A stretch of 64,000 nt of DNA, taken from contig JACFMQ010000011.1 of assembly GCA_019455325.1 (NCBI GenBank), positions 48,597-112,596 of the forward strand, read 5' to 3'. Positions 46,052 to 56,446 of the stretch are shown here, in pieces (within the stretch, counting starts at the first letter, position 1; the number at the start of each line of letters is the position of its first letter). A program made the translations under genes and the position numbers. Below the pieces are notes generated by a model that worked only from the letters and a program-made list of their open reading frames with translations, was not told the origin of the DNA and made no database searches. This stretch comes from Rhodocyclaceae bacterium. Its GTDB lineage: Bacteria > Pseudomonadota > Gammaproteobacteria > Burkholderiales > Rhodocyclaceae.

Positions 46052-46927
46052 ATGCAACCCGAGTTTGGAAAAATCGTCGTCTTCGGCGTCGGCCTGATCG
46101 GCGGCTCCTTCGCGCTGGCGCTGAAGGCGGCCGGCGAGGTCGGCGAGGTCGTCGGCTTCGGCCGCAGCCTCGGCACGCTGACGCAGGCGCTCGAACTCGG
46201 CATCATCGACCGCGTCGGCGCCAATCCCGGCCAGGAGGTGGCGGACGCCGACCTCGTGCTGATCGCCACGCCGGTCGGCCAGATGGCCGAGATCATGGCG
46301 CGCATCGCGCCCTACCTCGGGCCGGAGACGGTGGTCACCGACGGCGGCAGCACCAAGTCCGACGTCGTCGCCGCGGCGCGCGCCGCGTTCGGCGAGAAGA
46401 TCGCCCGCTTCGTGCCGGCACACCCGATCGCCGGCGCCGAGAACAGCGGCGCGGCGGCAGCGAAGGCCGACCTCTACCGCGAGCGCAAGGTGGTGCTGAC
46501 GCCGCTGCCGGAAAACAGCGTGCTCGACGTCGCCCGCGTGCGCTCGGCCTGGGAATGGTGCGGCGCGCAGATCTTCGAGCTGACGCCGGCCGAGCACGAT
46601 CAGGTGTTCGCGGCGGTCAGCCATTTGCCGCACCTGCTGTCCTTCGCGCTGGTGCACGACCTCGCCGTGCGCGAGAACCGCGAGCTGTTCTTCACCTTCG
46701 CCGCCTCCGGCTTCCGCGATTTCACGCGCATCGCCGCCAGCCATCCGGAGATGTGGCGCGACATCGCGCTCGCCAACCGCGACGCGCTGCTCGTCGAACT
46801 GAAGCGCTACGAAGACCAGCTCGACGAGATGCGCGCCGCGCTCGAAGCGAACGACGGCCGGCGCCTGGAAGAAATCTTCGACACCGCCCGCACCGCGCGC
46901 CGCGCCTGGGCGGAAGGAAAGCTCTGA
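46052..46927 (+). CDS. tyrA: Prephenate dehydrogenase
   Basis: TyrA (291 aa) oxidises prephenate or arogenate for tyrosine synthesis. The NAD(P) Rossmann motif [16 protein letters not shown] (about 10-25), the [10 protein letters not shown] loop and the catalytic His in [12 protein letters not shown] (about 125-135) match the family. I use ATG 46052; the frame is also open from GTG 46043 within the edge of the palindromic element. Its stop overlaps the start of the aroA-cmk gene by one base (TGATG). Confidence 0.97.
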   Translation: MQPEFGKIVVFGVGLIGGSFALALKAAGEVGEVVGFGRSLGTLTQALELGIIDRVGANPGQEVADADLVLIATPVGQMAEIMARIAPYLGPETVVTDGGSTKSDVVAAARAAFGEKIARFVPAHPIAGAENSGAAAAKADLYRERKVVLTPLPENSVLDVARVRSAWEWCGAQIFELTPAEHDQVFAAVSHLPHLLSFALVHDLAVRENRELFFTFAASGFRDFTRIAASHPEMWRDIALANRDALLVELKRYEDQLDEMRAALEANDGRRLEEIFDTARTARRAWAEGKL

Positions 46928-48867
46928 TGGAATTCCTCGATCTCCCGCCGCTCGTCTCGGCGCGCGGCACCGTCCGCCTGCCCGGCTCGAAGAGCATCTC
47001 CAACCGCGTGCTGCTGCTCGCCGCGCTCGCCGACGGCGTCAGCGAGGTGCGCGACCTGCTCGCCTCCGACGACACCGCGCGCATGCTGGAAGCCTTGCAG
47101 ATGCTCGGCGTGAAGGTCGAGGCGCTGGGCGGCGACGCCTGGCGCGTGCACGGCTGTGGCGGCGATTTCCCGGTGCGCGAGGCCGATCTGTTCCTCGGCA
47201 ACGCCGGCACCGCGTTCCGGCCGCTCACCGCCGCGCTGGCGCTGGCCGACGGCACGTACCGGCTCTCCGGCGTGCCGCGCATGCACGAGCGGCCGATCGG
47301 CGACCTCGTCGACGGCCTCAGGCAGCTCGGCGCCGACATCGCCTACCTCGGCAGCGAAGGCTATCCGCCGCTGCAACTGAAGCCGGCGCGGATCAGGCCG
47401 GGCGGCGTGGTCAGGGTGCGCGGCGACGTGTCCAGCCAGTTCCTCACCGGCCTGCTGATGGCGCTGCCGCTGACCGGCGTCGAGACGACCGTCGAAGTCG
47501 TCGGCGAGCTGATTTCCAAGCCCTACATCGAGATCACGCTGGCGACCATGGCGCGCTTCGGCGTCGCGGTGGCGCGCGACGGCTGGCAGCGCTTCGTCGT
47601 GCCGGCCGGCAGCCGCTACCGTTCGCCGGGCACGATCCACGTCGAGGGCGACGCCTCGTCGGCCTCGTACTTCCTCGCGCTCGGCGCCATCGGCGGCGGT
47701 CCGGTGCGCGTCGAGGGCGTCGGCCGCGACTCGATCCAGGGCGACGTGCGCTTCGCCGAGGCGCTGGCGCAGATGGGCGCGATCATCGAGATGGGCGACA
47801 ACTGGATCGAATGCCGCTCGCCCGAAGGTGGCCTGAAGGGCATCGCGCTCGACTGCAACCACATCCCCGACGCGGCGATGACGCTGGCGACGACCGCGCT
47901 GTTCGCCGACGGACCGACGACGCTCGCCAACATCGCCTCCTGGCGCGTCAAGGAAACCGACCGCATCGCGGCGATGGCGAAGGAACTGAGGAAGCTCGGC
48001 GCCGAGGTCGAGGAAGGCGCCGATTTCATCCGCGTTCTCCCTCCTCCCTCCTCACTCCTCTCTCCTCCCGAAGGCATAGACACCTACGACGACCACCGCA
48101 TCGCCATGTGCTTCTCGCTCGCCGCCTTCGGCACCGCGCTGCGCATCAACGATCCGAAGTGCGTGGCCAAGACCTTCCCCGACTACTTCGAGCGGCTGGC
48201 GAGCGTCACCGAGGCCGTGCCGGTGATCGCCATCGACGGCCCGTCGGCTTCCGGCAAGGGCACGGTCGCCGCCCGCGTGGCCGCGGCGCTCGGCTGGCAC
48301 TACCTGGATTCCGGGGCGCTCTACCGCCTCACGGCGCTCGCCGCGCGCCGCGCCGGCGTCGCCTGGGACGACGAACCGGCCGTGGCGGCCATCGCCGCCA
48401 AGCTCGACGTCGTCTTCGCCGGCGAGTCGATCCGCCTGGCCGGCGAAGAAGTCGGCCAGGCCATCCGCACCGAGGAAATGGGCATCGGCGCCTCGCAGGT
48501 CGCCGCGCTGCCGGCCGTGCGCGCGGCGCTGCTCTTCCGCCAGCGCCTGTTCCGGCGGGCGCCGGGGCTGGTCGGCGACGGCCGCGACATGGGCTCGGTC
48601 ATCTTCCCGGATGCCGGCACCAAGGTCTTCCTCACCGCGAGCGCCGAAGTGCGCGCCGAACGGCGCCATAAGCAGTTGATCGAAAAAGGGATTGCGGCTA
48701 CAATGCAGCCCATTTTGCAGGATCTGCGCGAACGCGACGAACGCGACAGCAAGCGTAGCGTGGCGCCGCTCCGGCAAACCGCCGATGCCGAACTGCTCGA
48801 CACCTCGGCCCTGACCATCGAAGAAGCGGTGGCCAAGGTCCTGGCCTGGGCGAAGGCAAAGGTATAG
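46927..48867 (+). CDS. aroA: Fused EPSP synthase (AroA) and cytidylate kinase (Cmk)
   Basis: This single 646-aa reading frame holds two enzymes. Residues about 1-432 are 5-enolpyruvylshikimate-3-phosphate synthase: [75 protein letters not shown] and YDDHRIAM. Residues about 433-646 are CMP/dCMP kinase, with P-loop GPSASGKGT near 438-446, [10 protein letters not shown] and [20 protein letters not shown]. The junction [17 protein letters not shown] has neither stop nor new start. Such fusions are known in betaproteobacteria. A 33-nt pyrimidine run (48037-48069) adds a Pro/Ser/Leu stretch near the end of the AroA part. The gene joins the shikimate pathway to the cmk-rpsA pair. Confidence 0.95.
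   Translation: MEFLDLPPLVSARGTVRLPGSKSISNRVLLLAALADGVSEVRDLLASDDTARMLEALQMLGVKVEALGGDAWRVHGCGGDFPVREADLFLGNAGTAFRPLTAALALADGTYRLSGVPRMHERPIGDLVDGLRQLGADIAYLGSEGYPPLQLKPARIRPGGVVRVRGDVSSQFLTGLLMALPLTGVETTVEVVGELISKPYIEITLATMARFGVAVARDGWQRFVVPAGSRYRSPGTIHVEGDASSASYFLALGAIGGGPVRVEGVGRDSIQGDVRFAEALAQMGAIIEMGDNWIECRSPEGGLKGIALDCNHIPDAAMTLATTALFADGPTTLANIASWRVKETDRIAAMAKELRKLGAEVEEGADFIRVLPPPSSLLSPPEGIDTYDDHRIAMCFSLAAFGTALRINDPKCVAKTFPDYFERLASVTEAVPVIAIDGPSASGKGTVAARVAAALGWHYLDSGALYRLTALAARRAGVAWDDEPAVAAIAAKLDVVFAGESIRLAGEEVGQAIRTEEMGIGASQVAALPAVRAALLFRQRLFRRAPGLVGDGRDMGSVIFPDAGTKVFLTASAEVRAERRHKQLIEKGIAATMQPILQDLRERDERDSKRSVAPLRQTADAELLDTSALTIEEAVAKVLAWAKAKV
48037..48069 (+). repeat. Pyrimidine (CTCC) simple repeat inside the AroA coding region
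   Basis: The coding strand here is almost only C and T, built from CTCC units, and adds [10 protein letters not shown] between FIRVL and [10 protein letters not shown]. The length is a multiple of three, so the frame is kept. In AroA this is a surface loop before the conserved DTYDDHR, where length variation could be tolerated. Confidence 0.7.
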
Positions 48868-49055
48868 CAGCACCAAGCACCACAGGGTGTCTCCCGATTT
48901 TCCGCGAGGACGCTTCCTTCGGTTTCCCTCGTACCGGCCGTGCCGGGGCGCTCGAACCGGACGGGGCGTTTTTTCCCTTCCCGGGGAAGATGAGATCCGG
49001 CGACGATCTTCAACCAACTGATTTACCGCAGCGATGCGGTGCAAGGAAAGAACCA

Positions 49056-50747
49056 ATGTCTGCTGTTCCCGCCAACGAAAGCTTTGCCGCCCTCTTCGAA
49101 GAAAGCCTCGCGCGCCAGGAAATGCGCCAGGGCGAGGTGATCACCGCCGAAGTGGTGCGCGTCGACCAGAACTTCGTGGTCGTCAACGCCGGCCTCAAGT
49201 CCGAAAGCTACATCGATGTCGAAGAATTCCTGAACGATCAGGGCGAGCTGGAAGTCAAGTCCGGCGATTTCGTCCAGGTCGCGATCGAGCAGCTCGAGAA
49301 CGGCTTCGGCGAAACCCGCCTGTCGCGCGACCGCGCCAAGCGCATCGCCGCCTGGAACGCCCTCGAGCAGGCCCTCAACGACGGCTCGCTGGTCACCGGC
49401 ACGATCACCGGCAAGGTCAAGGGCGGCCTGACCGTCATGACCAACAGCGTCCGCGCCTTCCTGCCCGGCTCGCTGGTCGACATGCGTCCGGTCAAGGACA
49501 CCACGCCGTACGAAGGCAAGACCCTCGAATTCAAGGTCATCAAGCTCGACCGCAAGCGCAACAACGTCGTCGTCTCGCGCCGCGCCGTGCTCGAAGCCAC
49601 GATGGGCGAAGAGCGTGAGAAGCTGCTCGAAAACCTGAAGGAAGGCGCCGTCGTCAAGGGCATCGTCAAGAACATCACCGACTACGGTGCGTTCGTCGAC
49701 CTCGGCGGCATCGACGGCCTGCTGCACATCACCGACCTGGCCTGGCGCCGCGTCCGCCACCCGAGCGAAGTGCTCAACGTCGGCGACGAAGTCACCGCCA
49801 AGATCCTCAAGTTCGACACCGAGAAGAACCGCGTCTCGCTCGGCCTCAAGCAGCTCGGCGAAGATCCGTGGATCGGCATCGGCCGCCGCTACCCGCAGGG
49901 CACCCGCCTGTTCGGCAAGGTCACCAACCTCACCGACTACGGCGCCTTCGTCGAGATCGAGCAGGGCATCGAGGGCCTGGTGCACGTCTCGGAGATGGAC
50001 TGGACCAACAAGAACGTCCACCCCTCCAAGGTCGTCCAGCTCGGCGACGAGGTCGAAGTCATGATCCTCGAGATCGACGAGGACCGTCGCCGCATCTCGC
50101 TCGGCATGAAGCAGTGCATGGCCAACCCGTGGGAAGAGTTCTCGCAGAACCACAAGAAGGGCGACAAGGTGCGCGGCCAGATCAAGTCGATCACCGACTT
50201 CGGCGTCTTCATCGGCCTGCCGGGCGGCATCGACGGCCTCGTGCACCTCTCCGACCTGTCGTGGTCGCAGCCGGGCGAAGAAGCCATCCGCGGCTTCAAG
50301 AAGGGCGACGAGGTCGAAGCCGTGGTGCTCGCCATCGACACCGAGAAGGAGCGCATCTCGCTCGGCATCAAGCAGCTCGAGGGCGACCCGTACACCAACT
50401 ACATCGCCACGCACGAGAAGAACACCATCACGCGTTGCACGGTCAAGTCGGTCGATGCGCGCGGCGCGGTGATGCAGCTCGATGGTGACGTCGAAGGCTA
50501 TCTGCGCGCTTCCGAGTTCGCGCGCGACCGCATCGAGGACCTGTCGCAGCACCTCAAGGTCGGCGATGTGATCGAGGCGATGATCATCAACGTGGATCGC
50601 AAGACCCGCGGCATCAACCTGTCGATCAAGGCCAAGGATCAGGCCGAGCAGCATGAAGCGATGCAGAAGATCGCATCCGACAATGCCGCCTCCGGCACGA
50701 CCAACCTGGGCGCCCTGCTGAAGGCGAAACTCAACAACCAGGGCTGA
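49056..50747 (+). CDS. rpsA: 30S ribosomal protein S1
   Basis: S1 (563 aa) binds mRNA and unfolds it at the ribosome. Six S1/OB repeats are visible: about residues 20-88, 105-172, 190-260, 277-347, 364-435 and 450-520, for example [30 protein letters not shown] and [30 protein letters not shown]. Start is ATG 49056 with AAGGAAAG upstream. The 188-bp leader after aroA-cmk contains a GGGGCGTTTTTT stretch; S1 represses its own translation in other bacteria, but I see no defined structure here. Confidence 0.98.
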   Translation: MSAVPANESFAALFEESLARQEMRQGEVITAEVVRVDQNFVVVNAGLKSESYIDVEEFLNDQGELEVKSGDFVQVAIEQLENGFGETRLSRDRAKRIAAWNALEQALNDGSLVTGTITGKVKGGLTVMTNSVRAFLPGSLVDMRPVKDTTPYEGKTLEFKVIKLDRKRNNVVVSRRAVLEATMGEEREKLLENLKEGAVVKGIVKNITDYGAFVDLGGIDGLLHITDLAWRRVRHPSEVLNVGDEVTAKILKFDTEKNRVSLGLKQLGEDPWIGIGRRYPQGTRLFGKVTNLTDYGAFVEIEQGIEGLVHVSEMDWTNKNVHPSKVVQLGDEVEVMILEIDEDRRRISLGMKQCMANPWEEFSQNHKKGDKVRGQIKSITDFGVFIGLPGGIDGLVHLSDLSWSQPGEEAIRGFKKGDEVEAVVLAIDTEKERISLGIKQLEGDPYTNYIATHEKNTITRCTVKSVDARGAVMQLDGDVEGYLRASEFARDRIEDLSQHLKVGDVIEAMIINVDRKTRGINLSIKAKDQAEQHEAMQKIASDNAASGTTNLGALLKAKLNNQG

Positions 50748-50749
50748 GC

Positions 50750-51037
50750 ATGACCAAGTCCGAGCTGATCGCGCGGCTGGCTGCGCGGTTTCCGCAGCTG
50801 GTCGCGAAGGATGCCGATTTCGCGGTGAAGATGATGCTCGATGCGATGTCCGAGGCGCTGGCCAAGGGCGATCGCATCGAGATCCGGGGGTTCGGCAGCT
50901 TCGCGCTGAACTACCGTCCGCCGCGCGTCGGCCGGAATCCCAAGTCCGGGGACAAGGTCAGCGTCCCCGAGAAGTGGGTTCCGCACTTCAAGGCCGGCAA
51001 GGAACTGCGCGAGCGCGTCGACGGCGCGCGACCCTGA
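50750..51037 (+). CDS. ihfB: Integration host factor subunit beta
   Basis: IHF-beta (95 aa) is the partner of IHF-alpha (63117-63419) in the DNA-bending heterodimer. The N-terminus [27 protein letters not shown] and the DNA-binding arm [31 protein letters not shown], with the intercalating Pro in GRNPKSG, are diagnostic. It starts 2 nt after the rpsA stop and ends just before a strong terminator. Confidence 0.97.
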   Translation: MTKSELIARLAARFPQLVAKDADFAVKMMLDAMSEALAKGDRIEIRGFGSFALNYRPPRVGRNPKSGDKVSVPEKWVPHFKAGKELRERVDGARP

Positions 51038-51056
51038 GCAAGCTGTGGTAGATTGC

Positions 51057-51086
51057 GGGCGGCAACGCGGGTTGCCGCCCTTTTTT
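51057..51086 (+). terminator. Rho-independent terminator after ihfB
   Basis: GGGCGGCAAC (51057-51066) pairs perfectly with GTTGCCGCCC (51071-51080) around GCGG and is followed by TTTTTT. It ends the rpsA-ihfB transcript 20 nt after ihfB; lapA starts only 18 nt further on, so lapAB need read-through or a promoter close by. Confidence 0.92.
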
Positions 51087-51103
51087 ATGCCTGAAGGTTG
51101 ACG

Positions 51104-51385
51104 ATGCGAACGCTGGTGTGGATTGTCCGGGGCTTCATCTTCCTGTTCCTGTTCGCCTTCGCGATCAAGAACACCGACCCGGTCAGCCTGCGCTTCTTCC
51201 TCGACGCCGCCTGGCAGGCGCCGCTGGTCATCGTCGTCCTCGCCTTCTTCGCCGTCGGCGCCTTCTTCGGCGCCCTCTCCCTGTTCGGCACCCTCTTCGG
51301 CCTGCGCCGCGAAATCGCCCGGCTGCGCCGCGAACTTGCCGCCGCCCGCCGCGAGCATCGGGAACCCGTCCCGCCCGGCGCCTGA
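51104..51385 (+). CDS. lapA: LapA family (DUF1049) inner-membrane protein
   Basis: This 93-aa protein has two membrane helices (about 5-24 and 40-64) separated by the short conserved IKNTDPVSLRFFLDAAWQAPL and a C-terminal coiled coil (LRREIARLRRELAAARRE). LapA helps LapB tune lipopolysaccharide synthesis. GAAGG precedes ATG 51104; a TTG two codons earlier is less likely. It lies 6 nt upstream of lapB. Confidence 0.92.
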   Translation: MRTLVWIVRGFIFLFLFAFAIKNTDPVSLRFFLDAAWQAPLVIVVLAFFAVGAFFGALSLFGTLFGLRREIARLRRELAAARREHREPVPPGA

Positions 51386-51391
51386 TCCACG

Positions 51392-52558
51392 ATGGAATTC
51401 GAATACTGGCAACTGCTGCTTTTCCCGGCCTTCTTCGCGCTCGGCTGGGCGGCGGCGCGCATCGACATCCGCCACCTGGTGAAGGAGTCGCGCTCGCTGC
51501 CGCGCTCCTATTTCCAGGGGCTCAACTTCCTGCTCAACGAGCAGCCCGACCGCGCCATCGAATCCTTCGTCGAGGCGGTCAAGGTCGACCCGCAGACGGT
51601 CGAGCTGCACTTCGCGCTCGGCAGCCTGTTCCGCCGGCGCGGCGAGACCGAGCGGTCGATCCGCATGCACCAGAACCTGATCGAGCGCGACGACCTGCCC
51701 GACGACCTCAAGCTCGCCGCCGTCTCCGAGCTCGGCCAGGACTACCTGAAGGCCGGCCTGCTCGACCGCGCCGAGGAAACCTTCGAGCGCCTGCGCGGCA
51801 CCGCGCTCGACGAAGAGGCGAAGCGCAACCTGCTGGAAATCTACCAGCTCGGCAAGGACTGGGAGCGCGCCATCGCCATCGCGCGCGAACTGCCCGACGT
51901 GGCTTCGCGCAAGGAAATTGCCGAATACCACTGCGAGCTGGCCGCGGCCGAGATGATCCGCTCGCGGCGCGACGCGGCGCGCGCGCATCTGACGACGGCG
52001 CTGGAGACGAATCGTCTGTGCGTGCGCGCCAGCCTGCTGCTCGGCGACCTGCACGCGCAGGAGGGCGAGCACCCGGCGGCGATCGACTGCTGGCAGCAGA
52101 TCGAGGCGCAGAACCCGGCCTACCTGGCGCTGGTCGCGCAGCGCCTGCTCGCCGCCTACCGCACGCTCGACCGCCGCGACGACGGGCTGCGCCTCCTGCG
52201 CGGCTACCTGGAGAACTACCACTCGCTCGATCTGCTCGACGTCGTCTTCCAACTGGTGCTGGAGAGCGAGGGGCCGGATGCGGCCTACGCGCTGGTGCGC
52301 GACGAGCTGCGGCGCAATCCGACGCTGCTCGGCTTCGACAAGCTGCTGGAAGCGCGCCTGTTCAACGCCTCGCCCGAGGTGCGCGCCGACATCGACCTGG
52401 CCAAGGGCATCGTGCAGGGCTACACGCGCCGGCTGGCCCGCTATCGGTGCGATAATTGCGGCTTCAAGGCGCGCCAGTTCTACTGGCGCTGCCCGGCCTG
52501 CGGCGGCTGGGAGACCTACCCGCCGAAGCGTACCGAAGAATTCGACCTGACGCCCTGA
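51392..52558 (+). CDS. lapB: LapB (YciM), lipopolysaccharide assembly regulator
   Basis: LapB (388 aa) is a membrane-anchored TPR protein that works with FtsH to control LpxC and so lipopolysaccharide amounts. It has an N-terminal helix (about 5-22), the conserved YFQGLNFLLNEQPDRAIESFVEAVKVD repeat start, a series of TPRs to about residue 330, and a rubredoxin-like metal site YRCDNCGFKARQFYWRCPACGGW (four Cys, about 350-372) typical of the family. Heptose genes follow directly, so the block serves the outer membrane. Confidence 0.96.
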   Translation: MEFEYWQLLLFPAFFALGWAAARIDIRHLVKESRSLPRSYFQGLNFLLNEQPDRAIESFVEAVKVDPQTVELHFALGSLFRRRGETERSIRMHQNLIERDDLPDDLKLAAVSELGQDYLKAGLLDRAEETFERLRGTALDEEAKRNLLEIYQLGKDWERAIAIARELPDVASRKEIAEYHCELAAAEMIRSRRDAARAHLTTALETNRLCVRASLLLGDLHAQEGEHPAAIDCWQQIEAQNPAYLALVAQRLLAAYRTLDRRDDGLRLLRGYLENYHSLDLLDVVFQLVLESEGPDAAYALVRDELRRNPTLLGFDKLLEARLFNASPEVRADIDLAKGIVQGYTRRLARYRCDNCGFKARQFYWRCPACGGWETYPPKRTEEFDLTP

Positions 52559-52622
52559 CGAACCGCCGCCGGCCGCGTAGGCCGGACCCCGACCGAAAAT
52601 GTTCCGAGAACGAACCGCCGCG

Positions 52623-53555
52623 ATGTTCCTGCCCGATCTTTCCGCCGCCCGCCTGCTCATCGTCGGCGACGTGATGCTCGACCGCTACTGGTTCGGCGAC
52701 GTCAGCCGCATCTCGCCGGAAGCGCCGGTGCCGGTGGTCCGCGTCGAGCGCAGCGAGGAGCGCCCCGGCGGCGCCGCCAACGTCGCGCGCAACGCCGCCG
52801 CGCTCGGCGCGCAGGCGGCGCTGCTTTCGGTGGTCGGCGACGACGAGGCGGGCGTCATGCTCGGCCGCCTGATGGAGGGTGAGCGCGTGCGCGCCAGCCT
52901 GCACCTGGACGCGGCCATCAGCACCACCGTCAAGCTGCGCGTCATCGGCCGCCAGCAGCAGTTGCTGCGCATCGACTTCGAAACTGCGCCGTCGCACGAG
53001 GTGCTGCGCGCCAAGCTCGCCGAGTTCGAGAAGCTGCTGCCGGAATGCGACGTCGTCGTCCTCTCCGACTACGGCAAGGGCGGCCTCGCGCACATCGCCG
53101 AGATGATCCGGCTGGCGCGCGACGCCGGCAAGCGCGTGCTGGTCGACCCGAAGGGCGACGACTATTCGAAGTACGCCGGCGCTTCGGCGATCACGCCGAA
53201 CCGCGCCGAACTGCGCGAGGTCGTCGGGCGGTGGACCAGCGAAGCCGACCTCGCCGCCCGCGCCGAGCGGCTGCGCGTCGAACTCGGCCTGGAAGCGCTG
53301 CTGGTCACGCGCAGCGAGGAGGGGATGAGCCTCTTCCGCGAGGGCGGCGCGTTCCACGAACCGGCACGGGCGCTCGAAGTCTACGACGTGTCGGGCGCCG
53401 GGGACACGGTGATCGCCACGCTGGCGGCGATGGTCGCCGTCGGCGCTGCCTGGGAGGAGGCGGTGCACGTCGCCAACCTTGCCGGCGGCATCGTCGTCGG
53501 CAAGCTCGGCACCGCGGTCGTGACCCGCGACGAACTCGACGCGGCGCTCAAATAG
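52623..53555 (+). CDS. rfaE1: D-glycero-beta-D-manno-heptose-7-phosphate kinase
   Basis: This PfkB-family kinase (310 aa from ATG 52623, 318 from 52599) phosphorylates heptose 7-phosphate at C1 for lipopolysaccharide core synthesis. The opening [38 protein letters not shown] and the C-terminal catalytic motif [15 protein letters not shown] are clear. There is no second nucleotidyltransferase domain, so it is the single-domain RfaE1 and not the bifunctional HldE; a separate adenylyltransferase must lie elsewhere. hldD follows 14 nt later. Confidence 0.94.
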   Translation: MFLPDLSAARLLIVGDVMLDRYWFGDVSRISPEAPVPVVRVERSEERPGGAANVARNAAALGAQAALLSVVGDDEAGVMLGRLMEGERVRASLHLDAAISTTVKLRVIGRQQQLLRIDFETAPSHEVLRAKLAEFEKLLPECDVVVLSDYGKGGLAHIAEMIRLARDAGKRVLVDPKGDDYSKYAGASAITPNRAELREVVGRWTSEADLAARAERLRVELGLEALLVTRSEEGMSLFREGGAFHEPARALEVYDVSGAGDTVIATLAAMVAVGAAWEEAVHVANLAGGIVVGKLGTAVVTRDELDAALK

Positions 53556-53569
53556 AGGATTTTCGAACC

Positions 53570-54565
53570 ATGTACACCATCGTCACCGGCGCCGCCGGCT
53601 TCATCGGCGCCAACATCGTCAGGGCGCTCAACGCGCGCGGCGTCGACCGCATCATCGCCGTCGACAACCTGAGCAAGGCGGAGAAGTTCCGCAACCTCGT
53701 CGACTGCGACATCGTCGATTACATCGACAAAAGCGAATTCCTCGACCTGCTGCACGCCGGCCAGTTCGACGGCGACGTCGACGCCGTCTTCCACGAGGGC
53801 GCCTGCTCCGACACCATGGAGACCGACGGCCGCTACATGATGGAGAACAACTACCGCTACTCGCTCGGCCTGCTCGACTGGTGCCTCGAACAGGAGGTGC
53901 CCTTCCTCTACGCGTCGAGCGCGGCGACCTACGGCGCGAGCACGGTGTTCAAGGAGGAGCGCGAGTGCGAGGGGCCGCTCAACGTCTACGGCTACTCCAA
54001 GTTCCTCTTCGACCAGATCGTGAGGAAGCGTCTGCCGGAAGCCTCGTCGCAGGTCGTCGGCTTCCGCTACTTCAACGTCTACGGCCCGCGCGAGAACCAC
54101 AAGGGGCGCATGGCCTCGGTCGCCTTCCATCATTTCCACCAGTTCCGCAATGAAGGCCGCGTCAAGCTCTTCGAGGGCTCGCACGGCTACGCGCCGGGCG
54201 GGCAGCAGCGCGACTTCGTCTACGTCGGCGACGTCGCCAAGGTGAATCTCTGGTTCCTCGACCACCCGGAAAAGTCGGGCATCTTCAACCTCGGCACCGG
54301 CCGCGCGCAGAGCTTCAACGACGTGGCCGTCGCCTCGGTGAACGGCGCGCGCGCGCTCCGGGGCGAAGCGGAGCTCGCGCTCGACGCCATGGTGGCGCAG
54401 GGCCTGATCGAATACGTCGCCTTCCCGGAGGCGCTCAAGGGCAAGTACCAGGCCTTCACCCAGGCCGACCTGACGAAGCTGCGCGCCGCCGGCTATGAGG
54501 ACGCGTTCGCCACCGTCGAGGAAGGCGTCCGCCAATACGTCGAATGGCTGGATCAACATGCATAA
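53570..54565 (+). CDS. hldD: ADP-L-glycero-D-manno-heptose-6-epimerase
   Basis: HldD (331 aa) epimerises ADP-heptose at C6, the last step to the lipopolysaccharide heptose donor. The NADP Rossmann motif [19 protein letters not shown], the family stretch [24 protein letters not shown], the catalytic Y-x-x-x-K ([10 protein letters not shown]) and [24 protein letters not shown] are all present. Its last 8 nt overlap the start of cysM. Confidence 0.97.
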   Translation: MYTIVTGAAGFIGANIVRALNARGVDRIIAVDNLSKAEKFRNLVDCDIVDYIDKSEFLDLLHAGQFDGDVDAVFHEGACSDTMETDGRYMMENNYRYSLGLLDWCLEQEVPFLYASSAATYGASTVFKEERECEGPLNVYGYSKFLFDQIVRKRLPEASSQVVGFRYFNVYGPRENHKGRMASVAFHHFHQFRNEGRVKLFEGSHGYAPGGQQRDFVYVGDVAKVNLWFLDHPEKSGIFNLGTGRAQSFNDVAVASVNGARALRGEAELALDAMVAQGLIEYVAFPEALKGKYQAFTQADLTKLRAAGYEDAFATVEEGVRQYVEWLDQHA

Positions 54566-55457
54566 GACGCTCGAAGATTTCGTCGGCGACACGCCGCTCG
54601 TCCGCCTACAGCGTCTGCCCGGCGCCGCCGTCGCCGCGCGCGGCAACGTCATCCTGGCCAAGCTCGAAGGCAACAACCCGGCCGGCTCGGTCAAGGACCG
54701 GCCGGCGCTGTCCATGGTCGCGCGCGCCGAGGCGCGCGGCGACATCCGGCCCGGCGACACGCTGATCGAGGCGACTTCCGGCAACACCGGCATCGCGCTG
54801 GCGATGGCCGCCGCCATGCGCGGCTACCGCATGATCCTGGTCATGCCCGAGAACCAGAGCGTCGAGCGCCGCCAGTCGATGCGCGCCTACGGTGCGGAAC
54901 TCGTGCTGACGCCGAAGGACGGCGGCATGGAGCTCGCCCGCGACGTCGCCGAGCGCATGCGCGACGAGGGCAAGGGCATCATCCTCGACCAGTTCGCCAA
55001 CCCGGACAACCCGCTGGCGCACTACGAGGGCACCGGCCCTGAGATCTGGCGCGACACAGAGGGCCGCGTCACGCACTTCGTCTCCAGCATGGGCACCACC
55101 GGCACGATCATGGGCGTCTCGCGCTATCTCAAGGAGCGGAACCCGGCGGTGTGCATCGTCGGCTGCCAGCCCGAGGACGGCTCGCAGATCCCCGGCATCC
55201 GCAAGTGGCCGGAGGAGTACCTGCCGAAGATCTTCGACCGGAGCCGCGTCGACCGCGTCGAGAGCGTGTCGCAGGCCGAGGCCGAGGAAATGACGCGGCG
55301 CCTGGCGCGCGAGGAGGGCATCTTCGCCGGCATCTCGTCGGGCGGCGCGCTCGCCGTCGCGCTGCGCATCGCCGCCGAGGCGAACGACGCGACCATCGTC
55401 AGCATCGTCTGCGATCGCGGCGACCGCTACCTGTCGACCGGCGTCTTCCCCGCCTGA
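54558..55457 (+). CDS. cysM: Cysteine synthase B (O-acetylserine sulfhydrylase)
   Basis: CysM (299 aa) is a fold-type II PLP enzyme making cysteine from O-acetylserine and sulphide or thiosulphate. PLP lysine K46 in [12 protein letters not shown], the phosphate loop [20 protein letters not shown] and [13 protein letters not shown] are clear; [20 protein letters not shown] marks the CysM rather than CysK branch. The start lies inside the end of hldD and the stop overlaps the next gene by one base, so translation is coupled. Confidence 0.95.
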   Translation: MHKTLEDFVGDTPLVRLQRLPGAAVAARGNVILAKLEGNNPAGSVKDRPALSMVARAEARGDIRPGDTLIEATSGNTGIALAMAAAMRGYRMILVMPENQSVERRQSMRAYGAELVLTPKDGGMELARDVAERMRDEGKGIILDQFANPDNPLAHYEGTGPEIWRDTEGRVTHFVSSMGTTGTIMGVSRYLKERNPAVCIVGCQPEDGSQIPGIRKWPEEYLPKIFDRSRVDRVESVSQAEAEEMTRRLAREEGIFAGISSGGALAVALRIAAEANDATIVSIVCDRGDRYLSTGVFPA

Positions 55458-56245
55458 TGAAGCCGACCCTCGTCTTCGACATCGAGACCGTTCCCGACGT
55501 CGCCGGCCTGCGCCGCCTGCACGACCTGCCGGCGGACATCGCCGACGCCGAGGTCGCCGAGCTCGCCTTCCAGCAGCGCCGCGCGCAGAGCGGCAGCGAC
55601 TTCCTGCCGCACTACCTGCAGCGCGTCGTCACCGTCTCCTGCGCGCTGCGCGCCGGCGACGCGTTCAAGGTATGGTCGCTCTCGGAGCCCGAGCAGGGCG
55701 AGGGCGAGATCGTGCAGCGCTTCTTCGACGGCGTCGAGAAGTTCACGCCGCAGCTCGTCTCGTGGAACGGCGGCGGCTTCGACCTGCCGGTGCTGCACTA
55801 CCGCGGCCTGGTGCACGGCGTCGTCGCGCCGCGCTACTGGGACATGGGCGAAGGCGACTACGCCGACAGCCGCGACTTCAAGTGGAACAACTACATCAGC
55901 CGCTACCACGCGCGCCATCTCGACCTGATGGACCTGCTCGCGCTCTACCAGCCGCGCGCCAGCGCGCCGCTCGACGACCTGGCGAAGCTGATCGGCTTCC
56001 CCGGCAAGCTCGGCATGGACGGCGGCAAGGTCTGGGACGCCTGGCAGGCCGGCAAGATCGCCGACATCCGCGACTACTGCGAGACCGACGTGGTGAATAC
56101 CTACCTCGTGCTCTGCCGCTTCCGCCTGATGCGCGGCGAGATGACGCGCGCCGAATACGACGCCGAGCTGGCCTTCGTGCGCGGCGAACTCGGCCGTCTC
56201 GGCCGCAAGCACTGGGACGAATACCTCGCCGCCTGGCCGGCGTGA
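55457..56245 (+). CDS. Predicted 3'-5' exonuclease (PolB-like, DEDD superfamily)
   Basis: This 262-aa protein has the DEDD nuclease motifs: Exo I FDIETVPDV (about D8, E10), Exo II SWNGGGFDLPVLHYRGL (about 95-112) and Exo III YCETDVVNTYLVL (about 208-220, Tyr type). It matches the stand-alone PolB-like exonuclease family (PF10108). It probably takes part in DNA repair or processing; no partner is shown by context. The start overlaps the cysM stop (TGATG). Confidence 0.9.
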   Translation: MKPTLVFDIETVPDVAGLRRLHDLPADIADAEVAELAFQQRRAQSGSDFLPHYLQRVVTVSCALRAGDAFKVWSLSEPEQGEGEIVQRFFDGVEKFTPQLVSWNGGGFDLPVLHYRGLVHGVVAPRYWDMGEGDYADSRDFKWNNYISRYHARHLDLMDLLALYQPRASAPLDDLAKLIGFPGKLGMDGGKVWDAWQAGKIADIRDYCETDVVNTYLVLCRFRLMRGEMTRAEYDAELAFVRGELGRLGRKHWDEYLAAWPA

Positions 56246-56263
56246 AAAAAGCGTCGGGGGCTA

Positions 56264-56291
56264 TTGCATTCGGCCGCCGACTGTTTATAAT
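56264..56291 (+). promoter_or_regulatory. Promoter of tRNA-Val
   Basis: TTGCAT (56264-56269) and a perfect TATAAT (56286-56291), 16 nt apart, lie 18 nt before the tRNA. No G-C discriminator typical of stringent control could be judged with confidence. Confidence 0.8.
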
Positions 56292-56308
56292 GCGGCCTTC
56301 TTTGCAGC

Positions 56309-56385
56309 AGGCGCGTAGCTCAGTTGGTTAGAGCACCACCTTGACATGGTGGGGGTCGTTGGTTCGAATCCAATCGCGCCTACCA
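56309..56385 (+). tRNA. tRNA-Val (anticodon GAC)
   Basis: The 77-nt gene has a 7-bp acceptor stem (AGGCGCG / CGCGCCT), D-arm GCTCAGTTGGTTAGAGC, anticodon stem CCACC / GGTGG with loop TTGACAT (anticodon GAC), T-arm GTTGG-TTCGAAT-CCAAT and an encoded ACCA end. It decodes GTC and GTT. It lies just before thrS, separated from it by a terminator. Confidence 0.97.
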
Positions 56386-56396
56386 GAATACCGAAA

Positions 56397-56427
56397 GTCA
56401 GAGCGCCCTCCGCCTCTGGCTTTTTTT
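56397..56427 (+). terminator. Terminator between tRNA-Val and thrS
   Basis: GTCAGAG (56397-56403) pairs with CTCTGGC (56414-56420; one G-U pair), followed by seven T. It is 11 nt past the tRNA and 20 nt before the thrS start, so it ends the tRNA transcript and could also limit read-through into thrS. Confidence 0.8.
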
Positions 56428-56446
56428 GTTTCCGGGATCGAAATCT

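Noticed and set aside
48868-49055. A terminator before rpsA at the GGGGCGTTTTTT run
   Set aside because: The upstream GC-rich sequence is a direct rather than an inverted repeat and gives no proper stem.
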